This document shows, one piece after another, positions 37,301 through 45,820 of a DNA stretch of 64,000 nt. Origin of the DNA: Pinirhizobacter sp036499745 (GTDB lineage Bacteria > Pseudomonadota > Gammaproteobacteria > Xanthomonadales > Rhodanobacteraceae); the NCBI RefSeq assembly GCF_036499745.1, contig NZ_DASYDG010000028.1, positions 17,593-81,592 on the forward strand. Reading direction: 5' to 3'. Every line of letters begins with the position of its first letter. Within the stretch, counting starts at the first letter, position 1. Below the pieces are notes generated by a model that was given only the letters and a program-made list of their open reading frames with translations, had not been told where the DNA came from and did not search any database. A program made the translations under genes and the position numbers.

Positions 37301-38028
37301 TCGTCGCGCGGAAGGCTTTGGCCCGGATGCGCGCGCCGCACCCAGTCGCGTCCGATCGCTTCTGCTTGTGCACCGCCCTCTCCCGTACGGGTCACCAGCA
37401 CGCCGTCGCGATCGAATAATTCAAAGGCACCCGTACTGCCGAAAGGCGAATTGACCAGGTTGCCGGCGATGGTCGGCGGGGCGATCTGTGCGCCGATCCA
37501 GGCCTGCTGGCCCGCCGTTTGCCCTGGAAAGGACGCAACCACGCGTAGCGATGCGCCATTGGCACCCGGTGGCGAGGAGGCAAGCCGCAGGGCAATGCTG
37601 CCCAGGTCCGCAACGGGACGCGAAGTGACCCGCGACCAGTCATCACCGGTTCGTGAATCGGATCCGGCCAGCACGCGGCCACTGGCATCGAGCACGACGA
37701 GGCGGTCGAGTTCGGGATGCCGGGCCTTGACCCGCACCAGCGCGGAGGTGAGATCTGCCGGCGGGTTACGAGCGGCTTCGAGCAACGCCTGCAGCGGCCC
37801 TTCGGTACTTGCGACCTGAAGATCGGTCAATCGGATGACGCTGGCGGCGGCCGAGTTCACCCGGCGTGTCGCGTTGGCCACCGTATTGCGCCAGGCGATG
37901 AATTGCACCACCGCTACCAGGACGATGATGCCCGCCGCGCACGCAAGCGCTGCCAGAAGCATCAGGCGCCGGAAACGCAACTGCTGCTCCGGAGCGCTCT
38001 CACTCCTGGCCACGCGCAGGCTATCCAT
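34315..38028 (-). CDS. Membrane sensor with PAS domains, GGDEF and EAL
   Basis: 1237 residues from the ATG at 38028. A transmembrane segment near residues 22-42, a periplasmic sensor part to about 300, a second membrane segment (ALAGMLLLLGLIAAG), then four PAS-like domains (for example GDVGLWELDLASGRLAWS, FDHSPLPAWVFDMQSH, NDAVFDMDLVTGQAWWS, LAHMPLPLLLLRNGN). The GGDEF domain is intact at its signature (ARFGGDEFVAVV) but lacks an RxxD inhibitory site five residues ahead. The EAL domain keeps EALLRW, ELTESAFL, DDFGTGFSSL and AEGVET, so it should be an active phosphodiesterase. Likely makes or breaks c-di-GMP in response to a periplasmic signal. Confidence 0.93.
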   Translation of the reverse strand: MDSLRVARSESAPEQQLRFRRLMLLAALACAAGIIVLVAVVQFIAWRNTVANATRRVNSAAASVIRLTDLQVASTEGPLQALLEAARNPPADLTSALVRVKARHPELDRLVVLDASGRVLAGSDSRTGDDWSRVTSRPVADLGSIALRLASSPPGANGASLRVVASFPGQTAGQQAWIGAQIAPPTIAGNLVNSPFGSTGAFELFDRDGVLVTRTGEGGAQAEAIGRDWVRRAHPGQSLPRDDGDGRFYGHGVSPHFGYTVFASMSRGDALGMWSSQAWPALAGMLLLLGLIAAGSRQVMRAQGRQAELVAFLLRQAEHLDNVQRIGDVGLWELDLASGRLAWSGEAAPILGLSEGEKVNTVAGYLARVHPHDRQDVSSWFWRCMHEDGPFECEYRVIRANADIAFMHLRARRQGDGPGPRRIEGTIREVTTLRHTQARLRESESQYRFLFDHSPLPAWVFDMQSHAILAVNDAAVATYGYTRDDFLQLRIEDLRPTSEPLPLHSAVEKPDTGDRANPISLHRDREGRLLHMRCSGSQIEFAGHAAQLVVGMDFTGKVAAERELASSNARFQMLARATNDAVFDMDLVTGQAWWSEAFYTGFGYARKEDNGFQAWCSRVHPDDHERIVGGLNAFFAGSGVTWAGAYRLRRKDGSYADVFGRAYALRDDTGKAVRTIGGMMDQTAIVATRAALAESEESYHGLLAHMPLPLLLLRNGNIAYANLLAEELLGAGEQLVGASVHQYIDGELRHALEAPDMAASRIDARVSPPGRPPFEAELSVSLYRDAIGSGVQVIIRDVTDQRHYEQKLNHQAMHDELTGLPNRRALHEAVSAMITQAWDYSRQLMLLFIDLDHFKYINDALGHLVGDEVLRQVSSNLRQAVGPGGYVARFGGDEFVAVVPCNEADGIVPPVIPALKAAIERPLMVAGMQQHLSCSIGVAYLGMDGDDADTLIRNADTAMYHAKRMGRHTWRRYSAALHDTALARLAVVSRLTEEALDDELELHYQSQHRGVQSEVFGVEALLRWPSGPGELSRPNVLVPLLEETGAIVNVGRWVLRQACRDQAAISSIMGHPVCMAVNLSAFQLAHDDLIGLVRDVLDETGVEPRYLELELTESAFLSEPERAIETLRKIKALGVSIALDDFGTGFSSLNYLSRMPIDRLKIDRSFVSKLPHDRTDGALCESILFLANSLDLQVIAEGVETTAQRRWLLDHGCQAMQGFLFAKPLPLDQLQRAAYTV

Positions 38029-38236
38029 CGGCACGATACCTCGCTCCGGCTCGCCTACTCTCCTGCCGCCACGGGCTTGCGCCCGTCGCGGCCCCCTGTA
38101 ACCAGTGGCCCTGGTTGCTGGCACCGGCCATTCGCACCCGACCTTATCGAGGCCCCCCTCGTGTGGCAATGGCAAGACAAAACCGGCCGAAGAATTGGCC
38201 GAATATGCGCATAGGTTGCTTCGCTACAATAATGGC

Positions 38237-38494
38237 ATGCAACCACCTCGCAAACCCGGACAGGCCCGCGCCGTCCAGTACATCGCCCTGGCACGCAGCG
38301 CCCTGGTCACCCTTCTGGGCCTGCTGCTGGTATTTCGTATCGTCGCCTCGCCCGACCCCGCCTGGCGCGTAGCCGGAAGTGCCCTGGCCTTCGCGCTGGT
38401 TCTGCTGGGCACCTGGATGGGCGCCCGGGCGATGCGACGACTGCAGCAGCTTCGCGCCGGGCCCCGTCCCCCCGGAAATACCTCCGGCGAGTGA
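38237..38494 (+). CDS. Small two-helix membrane protein
   Basis: 85 residues from the ATG at 38237. Two hydrophobic helices (YIALARSALVTLLGLLLVFRIV and a second around ALAFALVLLGTWMG, with a short loop) followed by a basic tail (RAMRRLQQLRAG). The open frame runs back to 38105 but the upstream part has no membrane or codon logic. Function unknown. It is divergent from the large GGDEF/EAL gene. Confidence 0.6.
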   Translation: MQPPRKPGQARAVQYIALARSALVTLLGLLLVFRIVASPDPAWRVAGSALAFALVLLGTWMGARAMRRLQQLRAGPRPPGNTSGE

Positions 38495-38528
38495 CCGGCG
38501 CCGGTGGCGATACAAATAAATTGCTGTC

Positions 38529-39134
38529 TCAAGGCGCGGGATAGGGGTGGGCAGCGAGCAGCCCTGCAAGATGTACGGCGTTGGCCGACAGCGACTTGAT
38601 CGTCTGCGCCACCTTCTTGGGTGTCTGTTTGAGGTCAACATAGTTGGTGTCGGACATCGCCTCGCCCACCCAATAGGCCGAGCTGCCCCCGGGCACGGTA
38701 AAGCCGACATCGGCCAGCGCCTGGTACAGCTCCGCCGTGACGTGGTGCGCGCCATCCTCATTGCCGACGATGGCAGCCACCGCTACCCGCCCGGCGGTGG
38801 GATAGCGCCCGTCGTCACCGATCTCATCAAGGAACGCATCCATCCGTTCAAGAACACGCTTGGCCACGCTGCTGGGCTGACCCAGCCAGATGGGAGTACC
38901 CAACACCAGGATATTGGCGTCAAGGACCTGTCGGCGTAGCCCCGGCCACTCGTCGCCGTCACCCTCGTCGGCCTTGACTCCGGGTTTGATATTCAGGTCC
39001 ACAACACGGGTCGAGGAGGTCTGGACCCCCCGACCCTTCATGTCCTTAAGGATCTGATCGAGCAGCTTCTGGGTCGAGGACGGGCTGGGCGAGGCTGAAA
39101 GGGTGCAATTGAGGGCGATGGCCTTGAGCGGCAT
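38529..39134 (-). CDS. NADPH-dependent FMN reductase/flavodoxin-fold protein
   Basis: 201 residues. N-terminal strand AIALNCTL followed by a Ser/Pro-rich phosphate-binding loop (SASPSPSSTQKLL), then ANILVLGTPIWLGQPSSVAKRVLERMDAF, the typical flavodoxin-family segment, and AAIVGNEDGAHHVTAELYQAL. Probably binds FMN and reduces quinones or similar. It starts 160 nt from a CRP/Clp-type site shared with the divergent diguanylate cyclase. Confidence 0.85.
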   Translation of the reverse strand: MPLKAIALNCTLSASPSPSSTQKLLDQILKDMKGRGVQTSSTRVVDLNIKPGVKADEGDGDEWPGLRRQVLDANILVLGTPIWLGQPSSVAKRVLERMDAFLDEIGDDGRYPTAGRVAVAAIVGNEDGAHHVTAELYQALADVGFTVPGGSSAYWVGEAMSDTNYVDLKQTPKKVAQTIKSLSANAVHLAGLLAAHPYPAP

Positions 39135-39454
39135 GGGGTTTCCTTCGGATGAGGACAGAAAAGAATCCAGCCTCGCCCAGCTCTCGTGCAGCCCCGGTAC
39201 CGACCTTGTCGAAACGGCGCGAAATGCTGCAACGTCTTAAGTCGTCGCGAGTTCTGCCGATAAGACAGATAAGTTGTAAAAACTCGCATGATAGTCTGTG
39301 ATCCAATTCACAGACTTTTGTGTCTTTTCCTGAGCCAGCGGGCACAATAGCCGCAACGGATCAACTTCGGCGGCGCCTCGGGGGACGGGGCGCCTTGGAT
39401 ATTTGCATCGTTGCGGGTACCCCGTGGCGGGCACTGGCGGGACACGTGGAGCGG
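39135..39454. other. 320-bp divergent intergenic region
   Basis: Contains the perfect CRP/Clp-type palindrome at 39294-39315 and AT-richer sequence around 39240-39300 suited to promoters. No gene is supported, although the frame of the following gene is open from a GTG at 39320. Confidence 0.6.
39294..39315. promoter_or_regulatory. Perfect CRP/Clp-type binding site
   Basis: GTCTGTGA (39294-39301) and TCACAGAC (39308-39315) are perfect inverted repeats with a 6-bp spacer, containing the exact TGTGA-N6-TCACA consensus of CRP. In Xanthomonas the CRP homologue Clp recognises the same consensus and is released from DNA by c-di-GMP. It lies upstream of a diguanylate cyclase gene. Confidence 0.8.
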
Positions 39455-41188
39455 ATGAGCAGGCGGATCGGTCCGGGCTGGCGTTGGCGTCGCATCTGGA
39501 TTGCGATGCTGCTGCTGTGCGCCGGTTTCGGAGCCCTGCATGCCCAGGAACTCAGTGGCGCCTGGCGCGAAGTGCGTCCCGGCGATACGCCCGCGCAGGT
39601 ACTTTCCGAATTCCGCGAGGGACACCTGCTGCCGTTTTCACCCTCGCGCCTGCAGTCGTTCCCCACCCAGCGCGACGGCGCCTGGGTGGTGCTGCAGATG
39701 CAGCCACCCTACATTGCCGACGACCGGGTGCTGCATGTGGATACGCCACCAGCAGGTGCGGTGAGTCTTTACTCCGGCGAGCGCGCACCGGTGCGCATAG
39801 CCCTGGATGACTTCTCCAATGTGGTCCATGGCCACGGGCGCCTGGCATTCGTCCTCACGGCCGAGCAACGGGCGGCCGACCCGATCCTTTTGAAGTTTGA
39901 ACCGGCGCGAAGCATGCCCGCCCCGGTGACCTTCCGCATGCAGTCATGGCCCGACTACCTCGATACCGACGCTGGCTGGCTGGTGTTCGCCACCAGCTGT
40001 TTCGCGGTGATGCTGGCCATGGCGGCGATGGCGCTATGTTTCGCGCTGATGCTGCGCGACATGCTGTTCGCCTGGTATGCCGGTTACCTGGTGTGCTACG
40101 TGCTGATCCAGGCCACGCAGACCGGCTTCATCTATCACCCGTTGGAACTGCAGTTCCTCTCGGGCCTGGGTGCGGTGATCGCCGGCGCAACCGTGGCCGT
40201 CTCGGTAAGCTTCGCTGCGATATTCCTGCTGCGCTTTGCCGAGATCCGGCAGTACGCGTCGTTGCTGCGCGTACCGATCCTCGCGCTGGCCTTCGGCATG
40301 CCCCTGGTGGCACTGGCCCGCCTGACCGGCATCGAGGTGCTGATGAGCACCAGCCAGGTGCTGACCGGGCCGTTGCTTATCTTAGGCTCCGCCCTGCTGC
40401 TGCTGGCCTCGGTGATCGCCGCGGTGCGCGGATCACGCTATGCCTGGTTCTTCCTTGTCGGGTGGACGCCGTTGCTGGCATTGACGTCGTTGCGAGCCAT
40501 CCAGGTCAGTGGGTTGCTGGCCGATGCCTTCTGGTTATCCGATGCCCCCCTGGTCGCCGGCGCCTTCGAGGCGGTAGTGCTGTCCATTGGCCTTGCCGAC
40601 CGGGCACTGATCCTGCGCCGCGACCGCGACCGCGCCCAGGTGCTGGCCGACAACGATGCGCTGACCGGCGTGCTCAACCGCCGCGCGTGGAACGAAGCTG
40701 CCGATGCGCTGCTGGCCTCCAGCCCGCCGCGGCCGTTGAGCGTGCTGTTCCTGGATCTTGACCACTTCAAGGAATTGAACGACTGCCAGGGCCACGCCGC
40801 CGGGGACCGCGCGTTGATCGCCGTCGCCGACGCGTTGCGCGCGGAACTGCGCCCGGGCGACCTGCTGGGACGTTACGGCGGCGAGGAATTCGTCGCCCTG
40901 CTCGACGGTGTGGACGCCGACAATGCGGTACATGTGGCGGTGCGGCTGTGCCGGCGCGTGCACCGGCTGGAATTGAATGTGGGCACCAGTGGCAACCTGC
41001 TGACGGTGAGCATCGGCGTAGCCATGCGCAACGCCAGCGATAGCGTGGATGGCCTGATCGAGCGCGCGGATGCGGCAATGTATGCGGCCAAGCTCGCCGG
41101 GCGCAACCGCGTGATGCTCGAAACGCAGCTGCGCCCTGGTGCCAACCGCCGCCGGCCCTCCGCGCAACGCACCGCGCAATCGGAGTGA
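39455..41188 (+). CDS. Diguanylate cyclase with 7TM (7TMR-DISM-like) sensor
   Basis: 577 residues from the ATG at 39455 (GTGGAGCGG just ahead); a GTG at 39320 is possible but adds an unstructured leader. Signal/anchor segment (RRIWIAMLLLCAGFGALHAQ), a periplasmic domain to about residue 160, seven membrane helices (about 175-390), then a GGDEF domain with RYGGEEFVALL. The inhibitory I-site RPGD lies exactly five residues before GGEEF, so product feedback inhibition is expected. NDALTGVLNRRAW and FLDLDHFKELND are further family motifs. Confidence 0.92.
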   Translation: MSRRIGPGWRWRRIWIAMLLLCAGFGALHAQELSGAWREVRPGDTPAQVLSEFREGHLLPFSPSRLQSFPTQRDGAWVVLQMQPPYIADDRVLHVDTPPAGAVSLYSGERAPVRIALDDFSNVVHGHGRLAFVLTAEQRAADPILLKFEPARSMPAPVTFRMQSWPDYLDTDAGWLVFATSCFAVMLAMAAMALCFALMLRDMLFAWYAGYLVCYVLIQATQTGFIYHPLELQFLSGLGAVIAGATVAVSVSFAAIFLLRFAEIRQYASLLRVPILALAFGMPLVALARLTGIEVLMSTSQVLTGPLLILGSALLLLASVIAAVRGSRYAWFFLVGWTPLLALTSLRAIQVSGLLADAFWLSDAPLVAGAFEAVVLSIGLADRALILRRDRDRAQVLADNDALTGVLNRRAWNEAADALLASSPPRPLSVLFLDLDHFKELNDCQGHAAGDRALIAVADALRAELRPGDLLGRYGGEEFVALLDGVDADNAVHVAVRLCRRVHRLELNVGTSGNLLTVSIGVAMRNASDSVDGLIERADAAMYAAKLAGRNRVMLETQLRPGANRRRPSAQRTAQSE

Positions 41189-41189
41189 G

Positions 41190-43454
41190 CTAGGCCAGTT
41201 CACCCGCAGCGGCAACGATGTCCGTCTCGCCAGGCAGTACCAGCAAGGCGGCGCCGGCCAGCGGGGTGAACGTATCCACGCCGACCACGCGGCGGAGCGG
41301 CGTGGCACCGAAACCGGCTTCGACGATGGCGGTGATCACTCCCTCGCCTACGCCGGCGCTGCGACGCCCCTCGTCGACGACGATGATGCGCCGGGCTCCC
41401 GCGGCCTGCGCGGCGATGAACGCGTCGTTGAGTGGCGCCAGCCAGCGCAGGTCGACCACGCGGGTCTTCCAGCCGTGCCCGGCCTCGATGCTCCGCGCGG
41501 CGCGAAGGCTCATCGGCACGCCGTTGCCGAAGGTGAAGATCACAAGGTCGTCGTGGTTGGCGTCGTAGACCCGACCCTCGCCCAGTTCAAGGACGTGGCC
41601 CTCCGGCGGATAGGCGAACTGCCAACCGCCGTCACCGGGCTGGTACAGATCCTTGGTCATGTACAGGGCGATCGGCTCCAGGTACGCGCAGACGCGGCCA
41701 TCGATACGGGCAAGCGCCGAAAGCGTCCGGAGCATGGCAACGGCATCGTCGCCACGGCTGGGACAACCCACCACCAACCCCGGGATGTCGCGCAGCGCGG
41801 CGATGGAGTTGTCGTTGTGGAAATGGCCGCCAAAACCCTTCTGGTAGCCCAGCGAGGCTACCCGCATCAGGATCGGGTTGCGGAACTGGTCGTTGGAGAA
41901 GAACTGCAGCGAGGCCGCCTCCCCGCGGATCTGGTCGCAGGCATTGTGGAAATACGCCAGGTACTGGATCTCGGGAATCGGCAGCATGCCCATGTTGGCG
42001 TAACCCTGGGCCAGCCCCAGGATCATGGTCTCATCAAGCAGGGTGTTGAACACCCGTGCGTTGCGAAACGCCTTATGCAACCCCTTGGTTACCGTGTACA
42101 CGCCGCCCTTCTGCGCCACGTCTTCGCCGAACAAGAGGCTCTCGGGGTATTTGGCCATCAGTTCGTGCAGGGCCTGGTTGATCTGGATCGCCAGGTGCCT
42201 GGGAGGCTGTGTCTCGGGCAACTTCGCCGCGCCGCCGAAGGCGGCCTCGCGGCGTGCTGGATCGGCCGCGCGTCTGGCTTCGGCACGCACGGCGTCGGGC
42301 GAATAAGGTGCCAGCGGCGCAATCACTTCGGCAAGGCTGCCGATCTTCGGCCGGCGGTCGGCTTCCTCGGCGGCGGCGAAACAGCGCTTGCGGATCGTCT
42401 CGTAGATGTCGAGCAGGCCGGCGCGGTCGAACAGGCCCGATTCCAGTGCGATGGCCGCCGAACGAAGCAACGGATCAGTCGCCTCCAACGCATAAAGTTC
42501 CTCCACCGACCGCCACTCGATCTCGAAGTCGGTACCTGCGTGACCCATCACGCGGGTTGTCGCCAGGTGCAGGAAGGTCGGGCGGCGCGTACGCCGGCAG
42601 TGCTCCACCGCGCGCTCGACGTCGGCGTAGCCGGCGGCGAGATCCAGGCCGTCGGCCTGGAAATAATCGAGGTTGGCGCGGTGCCGGAAGTTGCTTTCCA
42701 CCCAGCCGCCCGGTGTTTTCACCGAGATGCCGATGCCATTGTCCTCGCAGACAAAGAGTACTGGCGCGGGAAGCTTCTGGTAGGCCGTCCAGCCCGCGGT
42801 GTTGAAGGCGGTCTGCGCCGTGGCGTGGTTGCTCGATGCGTCGCCGAACGAGCAGATGGCGATCGAGTCGTCGGGAATCGGCAAGGCATGGCCGATGCGC
42901 CGCGCCTGTTCGATGGCCACTGCCGTACCGAATGCCTTGGGCAGGTGCGAGGCGATGGTGGAGGTCTGCGGCAACACCCACAGGGGCTTGCTGCCCCACA
43001 CCTTGTGTCGTCCGCCGGAGGCCGGATCCTCGCTGCTGGCGGCAAAGGACAGAGCCGAATCCATCACCGGATCCATGCCCGGGATCTTGCGAAAACGCTC
43101 GGCCATGAAACCGCCGCTGCGGTAATGCAGGAAGGCAGGGTCGGTATGGCGCGTCAGCCGCGCCACCATCGCATTGCCCTCGTGGCCGGATGATCCAATG
43201 GTGTAGAACACTTTGTCCTTCACGCGTAGCACCCGGGCCATGAGGTCGAGGTGGCGTGAGATGAGCTGCGACTCGAACAGGTCGAGGAAACCACGTGCGG
43301 TGAGGCGGCTGCCGGGCAGCACAGGGGCGTCATCGTGCGGTGCGGAGTGCGCATCGCCCTGCCACTGCTGCACGAACTCGACGAAGTTCGCATCGATGAT
43401 CTCGGCGCGGTTGAAACCCTTGTGGCGGGCGGGGATGACAAACGGAATGGCCAT
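41190..43454 (-). CDS. Fused 2-oxo acid dehydrogenase E1 (alpha + beta)
   Basis: 754 residues. N-terminal half is an E1-alpha: KVFYTIGSSGHEG, SHLPKAFGTAVAIEQA, and the thiamine-diphosphate motif GDASSNHATAQTAFNTAGW with GIGISV after it. The C-terminal half (from about 440) is E1-beta: LLFGEDVAQKGGVYTVTKGL, PIPEIQYLAYFHNACDQI, and GAALLVLPGE near the end. This fusion is characteristic of branched-chain-type 2-oxo acid dehydrogenases in Xanthomonads and Bacteroidetes, and would decarboxylate oxo acids from Leu, Ile and Val. No E2 or E3 gene is nearby. It converges with the diguanylate cyclase gene, 1 nt apart. Confidence 0.9.
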   Translation of the reverse strand: MAIPFVIPARHKGFNRAEIIDANFVEFVQQWQGDAHSAPHDDAPVLPGSRLTARGFLDLFESQLISRHLDLMARVLRVKDKVFYTIGSSGHEGNAMVARLTRHTDPAFLHYRSGGFMAERFRKIPGMDPVMDSALSFAASSEDPASGGRHKVWGSKPLWVLPQTSTIASHLPKAFGTAVAIEQARRIGHALPIPDDSIAICSFGDASSNHATAQTAFNTAGWTAYQKLPAPVLFVCEDNGIGISVKTPGGWVESNFRHRANLDYFQADGLDLAAGYADVERAVEHCRRTRRPTFLHLATTRVMGHAGTDFEIEWRSVEELYALEATDPLLRSAAIALESGLFDRAGLLDIYETIRKRCFAAAEEADRRPKIGSLAEVIAPLAPYSPDAVRAEARRAADPARREAAFGGAAKLPETQPPRHLAIQINQALHELMAKYPESLLFGEDVAQKGGVYTVTKGLHKAFRNARVFNTLLDETMILGLAQGYANMGMLPIPEIQYLAYFHNACDQIRGEAASLQFFSNDQFRNPILMRVASLGYQKGFGGHFHNDNSIAALRDIPGLVVGCPSRGDDAVAMLRTLSALARIDGRVCAYLEPIALYMTKDLYQPGDGGWQFAYPPEGHVLELGEGRVYDANHDDLVIFTFGNGVPMSLRAARSIEAGHGWKTRVVDLRWLAPLNDAFIAAQAAGARRIIVVDEGRRSAGVGEGVITAIVEAGFGATPLRRVVGVDTFTPLAGAALLVLPGETDIVAAAGELA

Positions 43455-43468
43455 CTTCTGCTTCTTGG

Positions 43469-44080
43469 TCAGGCGTGCGGGTGCATGGAGGTGTGGCCAG
43501 GCTGCGCGGCAACGCGGTCAAGCCAGGCATTCACGGCAGGGTAGCTGGAGAGATCGAATCCTCCCTCCCCTGCGCAATGGGTATAGGCATACAGGGCGAG
43601 GTCGGCAACGCCGTAGCGTTCACCGACGAAGAAGCTGCGACCGGCAAGGTGTGCTTCCATCACCGCCAGAGCCTTGTTGCCACCGGCGGTCAATCGCGGC
43701 AAGTCGGCATGGCGGGCGTGGTTGGCCGGAAGGAACCGCTGGATGAAACGCGCTACCGCGATATAGGGTTCATGGCTGTATTGCTCGAAGAACAACCACT
43801 GCAGCGTTTGCGCGCGCTCCCAGGCGTCGCCCGGCCACATCCAGGTACCCTCGGCCAGGAAACAGGCGATGGCGTTGGATTCGGCCAACCGTCGGCCGTC
43901 GTCAAGTTCCAGCAGCGGCACCTTGCCGTTGGCATTGCGTGCCAGGAAAGCCTCGGTTTGTGTTTCGCCGTTGGCGCTGTCCACGTCGACCCAGGTGTAG
44001 GGCCTGCCGAGCTGGTCAAGCAACAATTGGAGCTTGTAGCAGTTTCCGGACGTGCGATTGCCGTACACGGTAAGCATCAT
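43469..44080 (-). CDS. Glutathione S-transferase family protein
   Basis: 203 residues from the ATG at 44080. Thioredoxin-fold N-domain: LTVYGNRTSGNCYKLQLLLDQLG, NGKVPLLELDDGRRLAESNAIACFLAEGT (glutathione-binding Ser in ESNAI). C-terminal helical domain contains FFVGERYGVADLALYAYTHCAGEGG, the GST motif. Overlaps the nucleotidyltransferase gene (ATGA) and is 14 nt upstream of the E1 gene, so it is probably in one transcript. Substrate unknown. Confidence 0.92.
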   Translation of the reverse strand: MMLTVYGNRTSGNCYKLQLLLDQLGRPYTWVDVDSANGETQTEAFLARNANGKVPLLELDDGRRLAESNAIACFLAEGTWMWPGDAWERAQTLQWLFFEQYSHEPYIAVARFIQRFLPANHARHADLPRLTAGGNKALAVMEAHLAGRSFFVGERYGVADLALYAYTHCAGEGGFDLSSYPAVNAWLDRVAAQPGHTSMHPHA

Positions 44081-44574
44081 TTGGCTTCCTGTTGAAGGCT
44101 CAGTAGCGCGGCGCGAGCGAGGTCTTTCTGGCGGCCGAACGAACGCAGGATGCGTACCTGTTCGGCGCGCGTAGGCACCATCACGGCGTGGCCGAGCACA
44201 TCCACCGGCGTCACGTTCCGCGCACGGACCGGCTGCCAGCCGGTACCGTCGACGTGCAGGTCCAGGCCGCCCATCACTTCCACGCGCCAGGGCTCGAAAG
44301 CAAAACGTCCATACCGCGAACGGAACAGCTCGCTCACATCGGACGGCACCACGGGCAGGCGCTGGGAGGCCCAGCACGCCAGCAAGGTATCGGCATCGCG
44401 CACGCTGGTCATGACGTCGATGTCGGCAACCTCGACATCGGCGCCCACCAGCCACGCGGCGGCACTGCCGATGATCGTCCACTTATCGCGGCACCGCAGA
44501 TTCAATTCGCCCGCAAGCGCGGCCAGTTGGCCACGCAATGCCGCGTCATGGGCCGGGTCGTGCGAAGCGATCAT
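44077..44574 (-). CDS. Nucleotidyltransferase-fold protein
   Basis: 165 residues. The Pol-beta/nucleotidyltransferase pattern is visible: GSAAAWLVG near residue 36, followed by DIDVMTS with two Asps for metal binding. Segments RVEVMGGLDLHVDG and PVDVLGHAVMVPTRAEQVRILRSFGRQKDL fit the family of MNT-like or AbiEii-like kinase/nucleotidyltransferase proteins. No antitoxin-type HEPN partner is adjacent. Start faces the glutaryl-CoA dehydrogenase gene with 19 nt between. Confidence 0.75.
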   Translation of the reverse strand: MIASHDPAHDAALRGQLAALAGELNLRCRDKWTIIGSAAAWLVGADVEVADIDVMTSVRDADTLLACWASQRLPVVPSDVSELFRSRYGRFAFEPWRVEVMGGLDLHVDGTGWQPVRARNVTPVDVLGHAVMVPTRAEQVRILRSFGRQKDLARAALLSLQQEAK

Positions 44575-44593
44575 GCCGCGGCGCAGTCGAAAG

Positions 44594-45763
44594 TCAGAAT
44601 GCGTTGATGCCGGTGACCTCGCGGCCGACCACGAGCTGGTGCACCGTCTCGGTGCCCTCGTAGGTGATGACCGATTCGAGGTTCAGCGCATGGCGGATGG
44701 CCGAGTGTTCGGTGGTGATGCCCGCGCCGCCAAGGATGTCGCGGCAGGTGCGTGCGATATCGATGGCCATGCGGCAATTGTTCCACTTGGCCAGGCTTAC
44801 CTGGGTCGGTTGCATCTTGCCGGCATCCTTCAGGCGGCCCAGTTGCAGCGACAGGAGTTGGGCTGAAGTGATCTGTCGCGCCATTTCCGCCAGTTTCAGC
44901 TGCACGGCCTGGTTGGCGGCAAGCGGACGTTCGAACAGGATGCGTTCCTTCGAATATTCCAGCGCTTCACCGAAACAGGCGATGGCCGCGCCGATCGGCC
45001 CCCACGTGATGCCGTAACGGGCCTGGGTGAGGCAGCCCAGCGGGCCCTTCAATCCCTTGACGTTGGGAAGCCGGTTGGCGTCGGGGATGCGCACACTGTC
45101 GAAGAACAAGCCGGAGGTGACCGATGCACGCAGCGACATCTTCTTGTGCACTTCCTGCGCCTTGAACCCCGGCGTATCGGTGGGCACGATAAAACCCTGG
45201 ATGCCTTCGTCGGTCTGTGCCCAGACGATAGCGATGTGGGCCAGGTTGCCGTTGGTGATCCACATCTTGGCGCCATTGATTACCCAGTCGCCACCGTCCT
45301 TCTTCGCGGTGGTCTTCATGTTGGCCGGGTCCGAACCACCATGCGGCTCGGTCAAACCGAAACAGCCGATCACCTCGCCCCGGGCCATCGCCGGCAGGTA
45401 CTGGCGTTTTTGTTCTTCCGAGCCGTAGGCGTAGATGGGATACATGCACAGCGAGCTCTGCACCGAGGCAAAGCTTCGCAGGCCCGAGTCGCCGCGCTCG
45501 AGTTCCTGGCAGATCAGCCCGTAGCTCACGCCGTTCATGTTGGCGCAGCCGTATTCCTCGGGAAGGGTGGCGCCGAGCAAGCCCATCGAGGCCATCTCAG
45601 GGATCAACTCGCTCGGAAAGCGCGCCTGGTCGAAGCAGTCGCCGATGATCGGCAGCACCCGCTCGTCGGTGAAGCGGGCCACGGTGTCCTGCACCATGCG
45701 CTCCTCGTCGGTAAGCAACGAACGGATGTCGAAAAGGTCGAACGGATCCAGGCGGGCGGCCAT
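44594..45763 (-). CDS. gcdH: Glutaryl-CoA dehydrogenase
   Basis: 389 residues from the ATG at 45763 with GGAG just ahead. Acyl-CoA dehydrogenase family; matches the glutaryl-CoA subtype: GLTEPHGGSDPANMKTTAKKDGGDWVINGAKMWITNG, RYGITWGPIGAAIACFGEALEYSKER, and the catalytic Glu in TYEGTETVHQLVVGREVTGINAF. It converts glutaryl-CoA to crotonyl-CoA plus CO2 in lysine and tryptophan breakdown, with FAD. It stands upstream of the nucleotidyltransferase gene in the same direction. Confidence 0.92.
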   Translation of the reverse strand: MAARLDPFDLFDIRSLLTDEERMVQDTVARFTDERVLPIIGDCFDQARFPSELIPEMASMGLLGATLPEEYGCANMNGVSYGLICQELERGDSGLRSFASVQSSLCMYPIYAYGSEEQKRQYLPAMARGEVIGCFGLTEPHGGSDPANMKTTAKKDGGDWVINGAKMWITNGNLAHIAIVWAQTDEGIQGFIVPTDTPGFKAQEVHKKMSLRASVTSGLFFDSVRIPDANRLPNVKGLKGPLGCLTQARYGITWGPIGAAIACFGEALEYSKERILFERPLAANQAVQLKLAEMARQITSAQLLSLQLGRLKDAGKMQPTQVSLAKWNNCRMAIDIARTCRDILGGAGITTEHSAIRHALNLESVITYEGTETVHQLVVGREVTGINAF

Positions 45764-45820
45764 GGTCAACTCCAATGGAACGGGCAATCCGCCCATTCTA
45801 GCGGGCGGTAGCGGTGAAGA

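Noticed and set aside
41139..43193. 684-codon open frame on the plus strand
   Set aside because: It is antisense to the fused E1 gene, whose catalytic motifs are intact; long open mirror frames are expected in GC-rich DNA.
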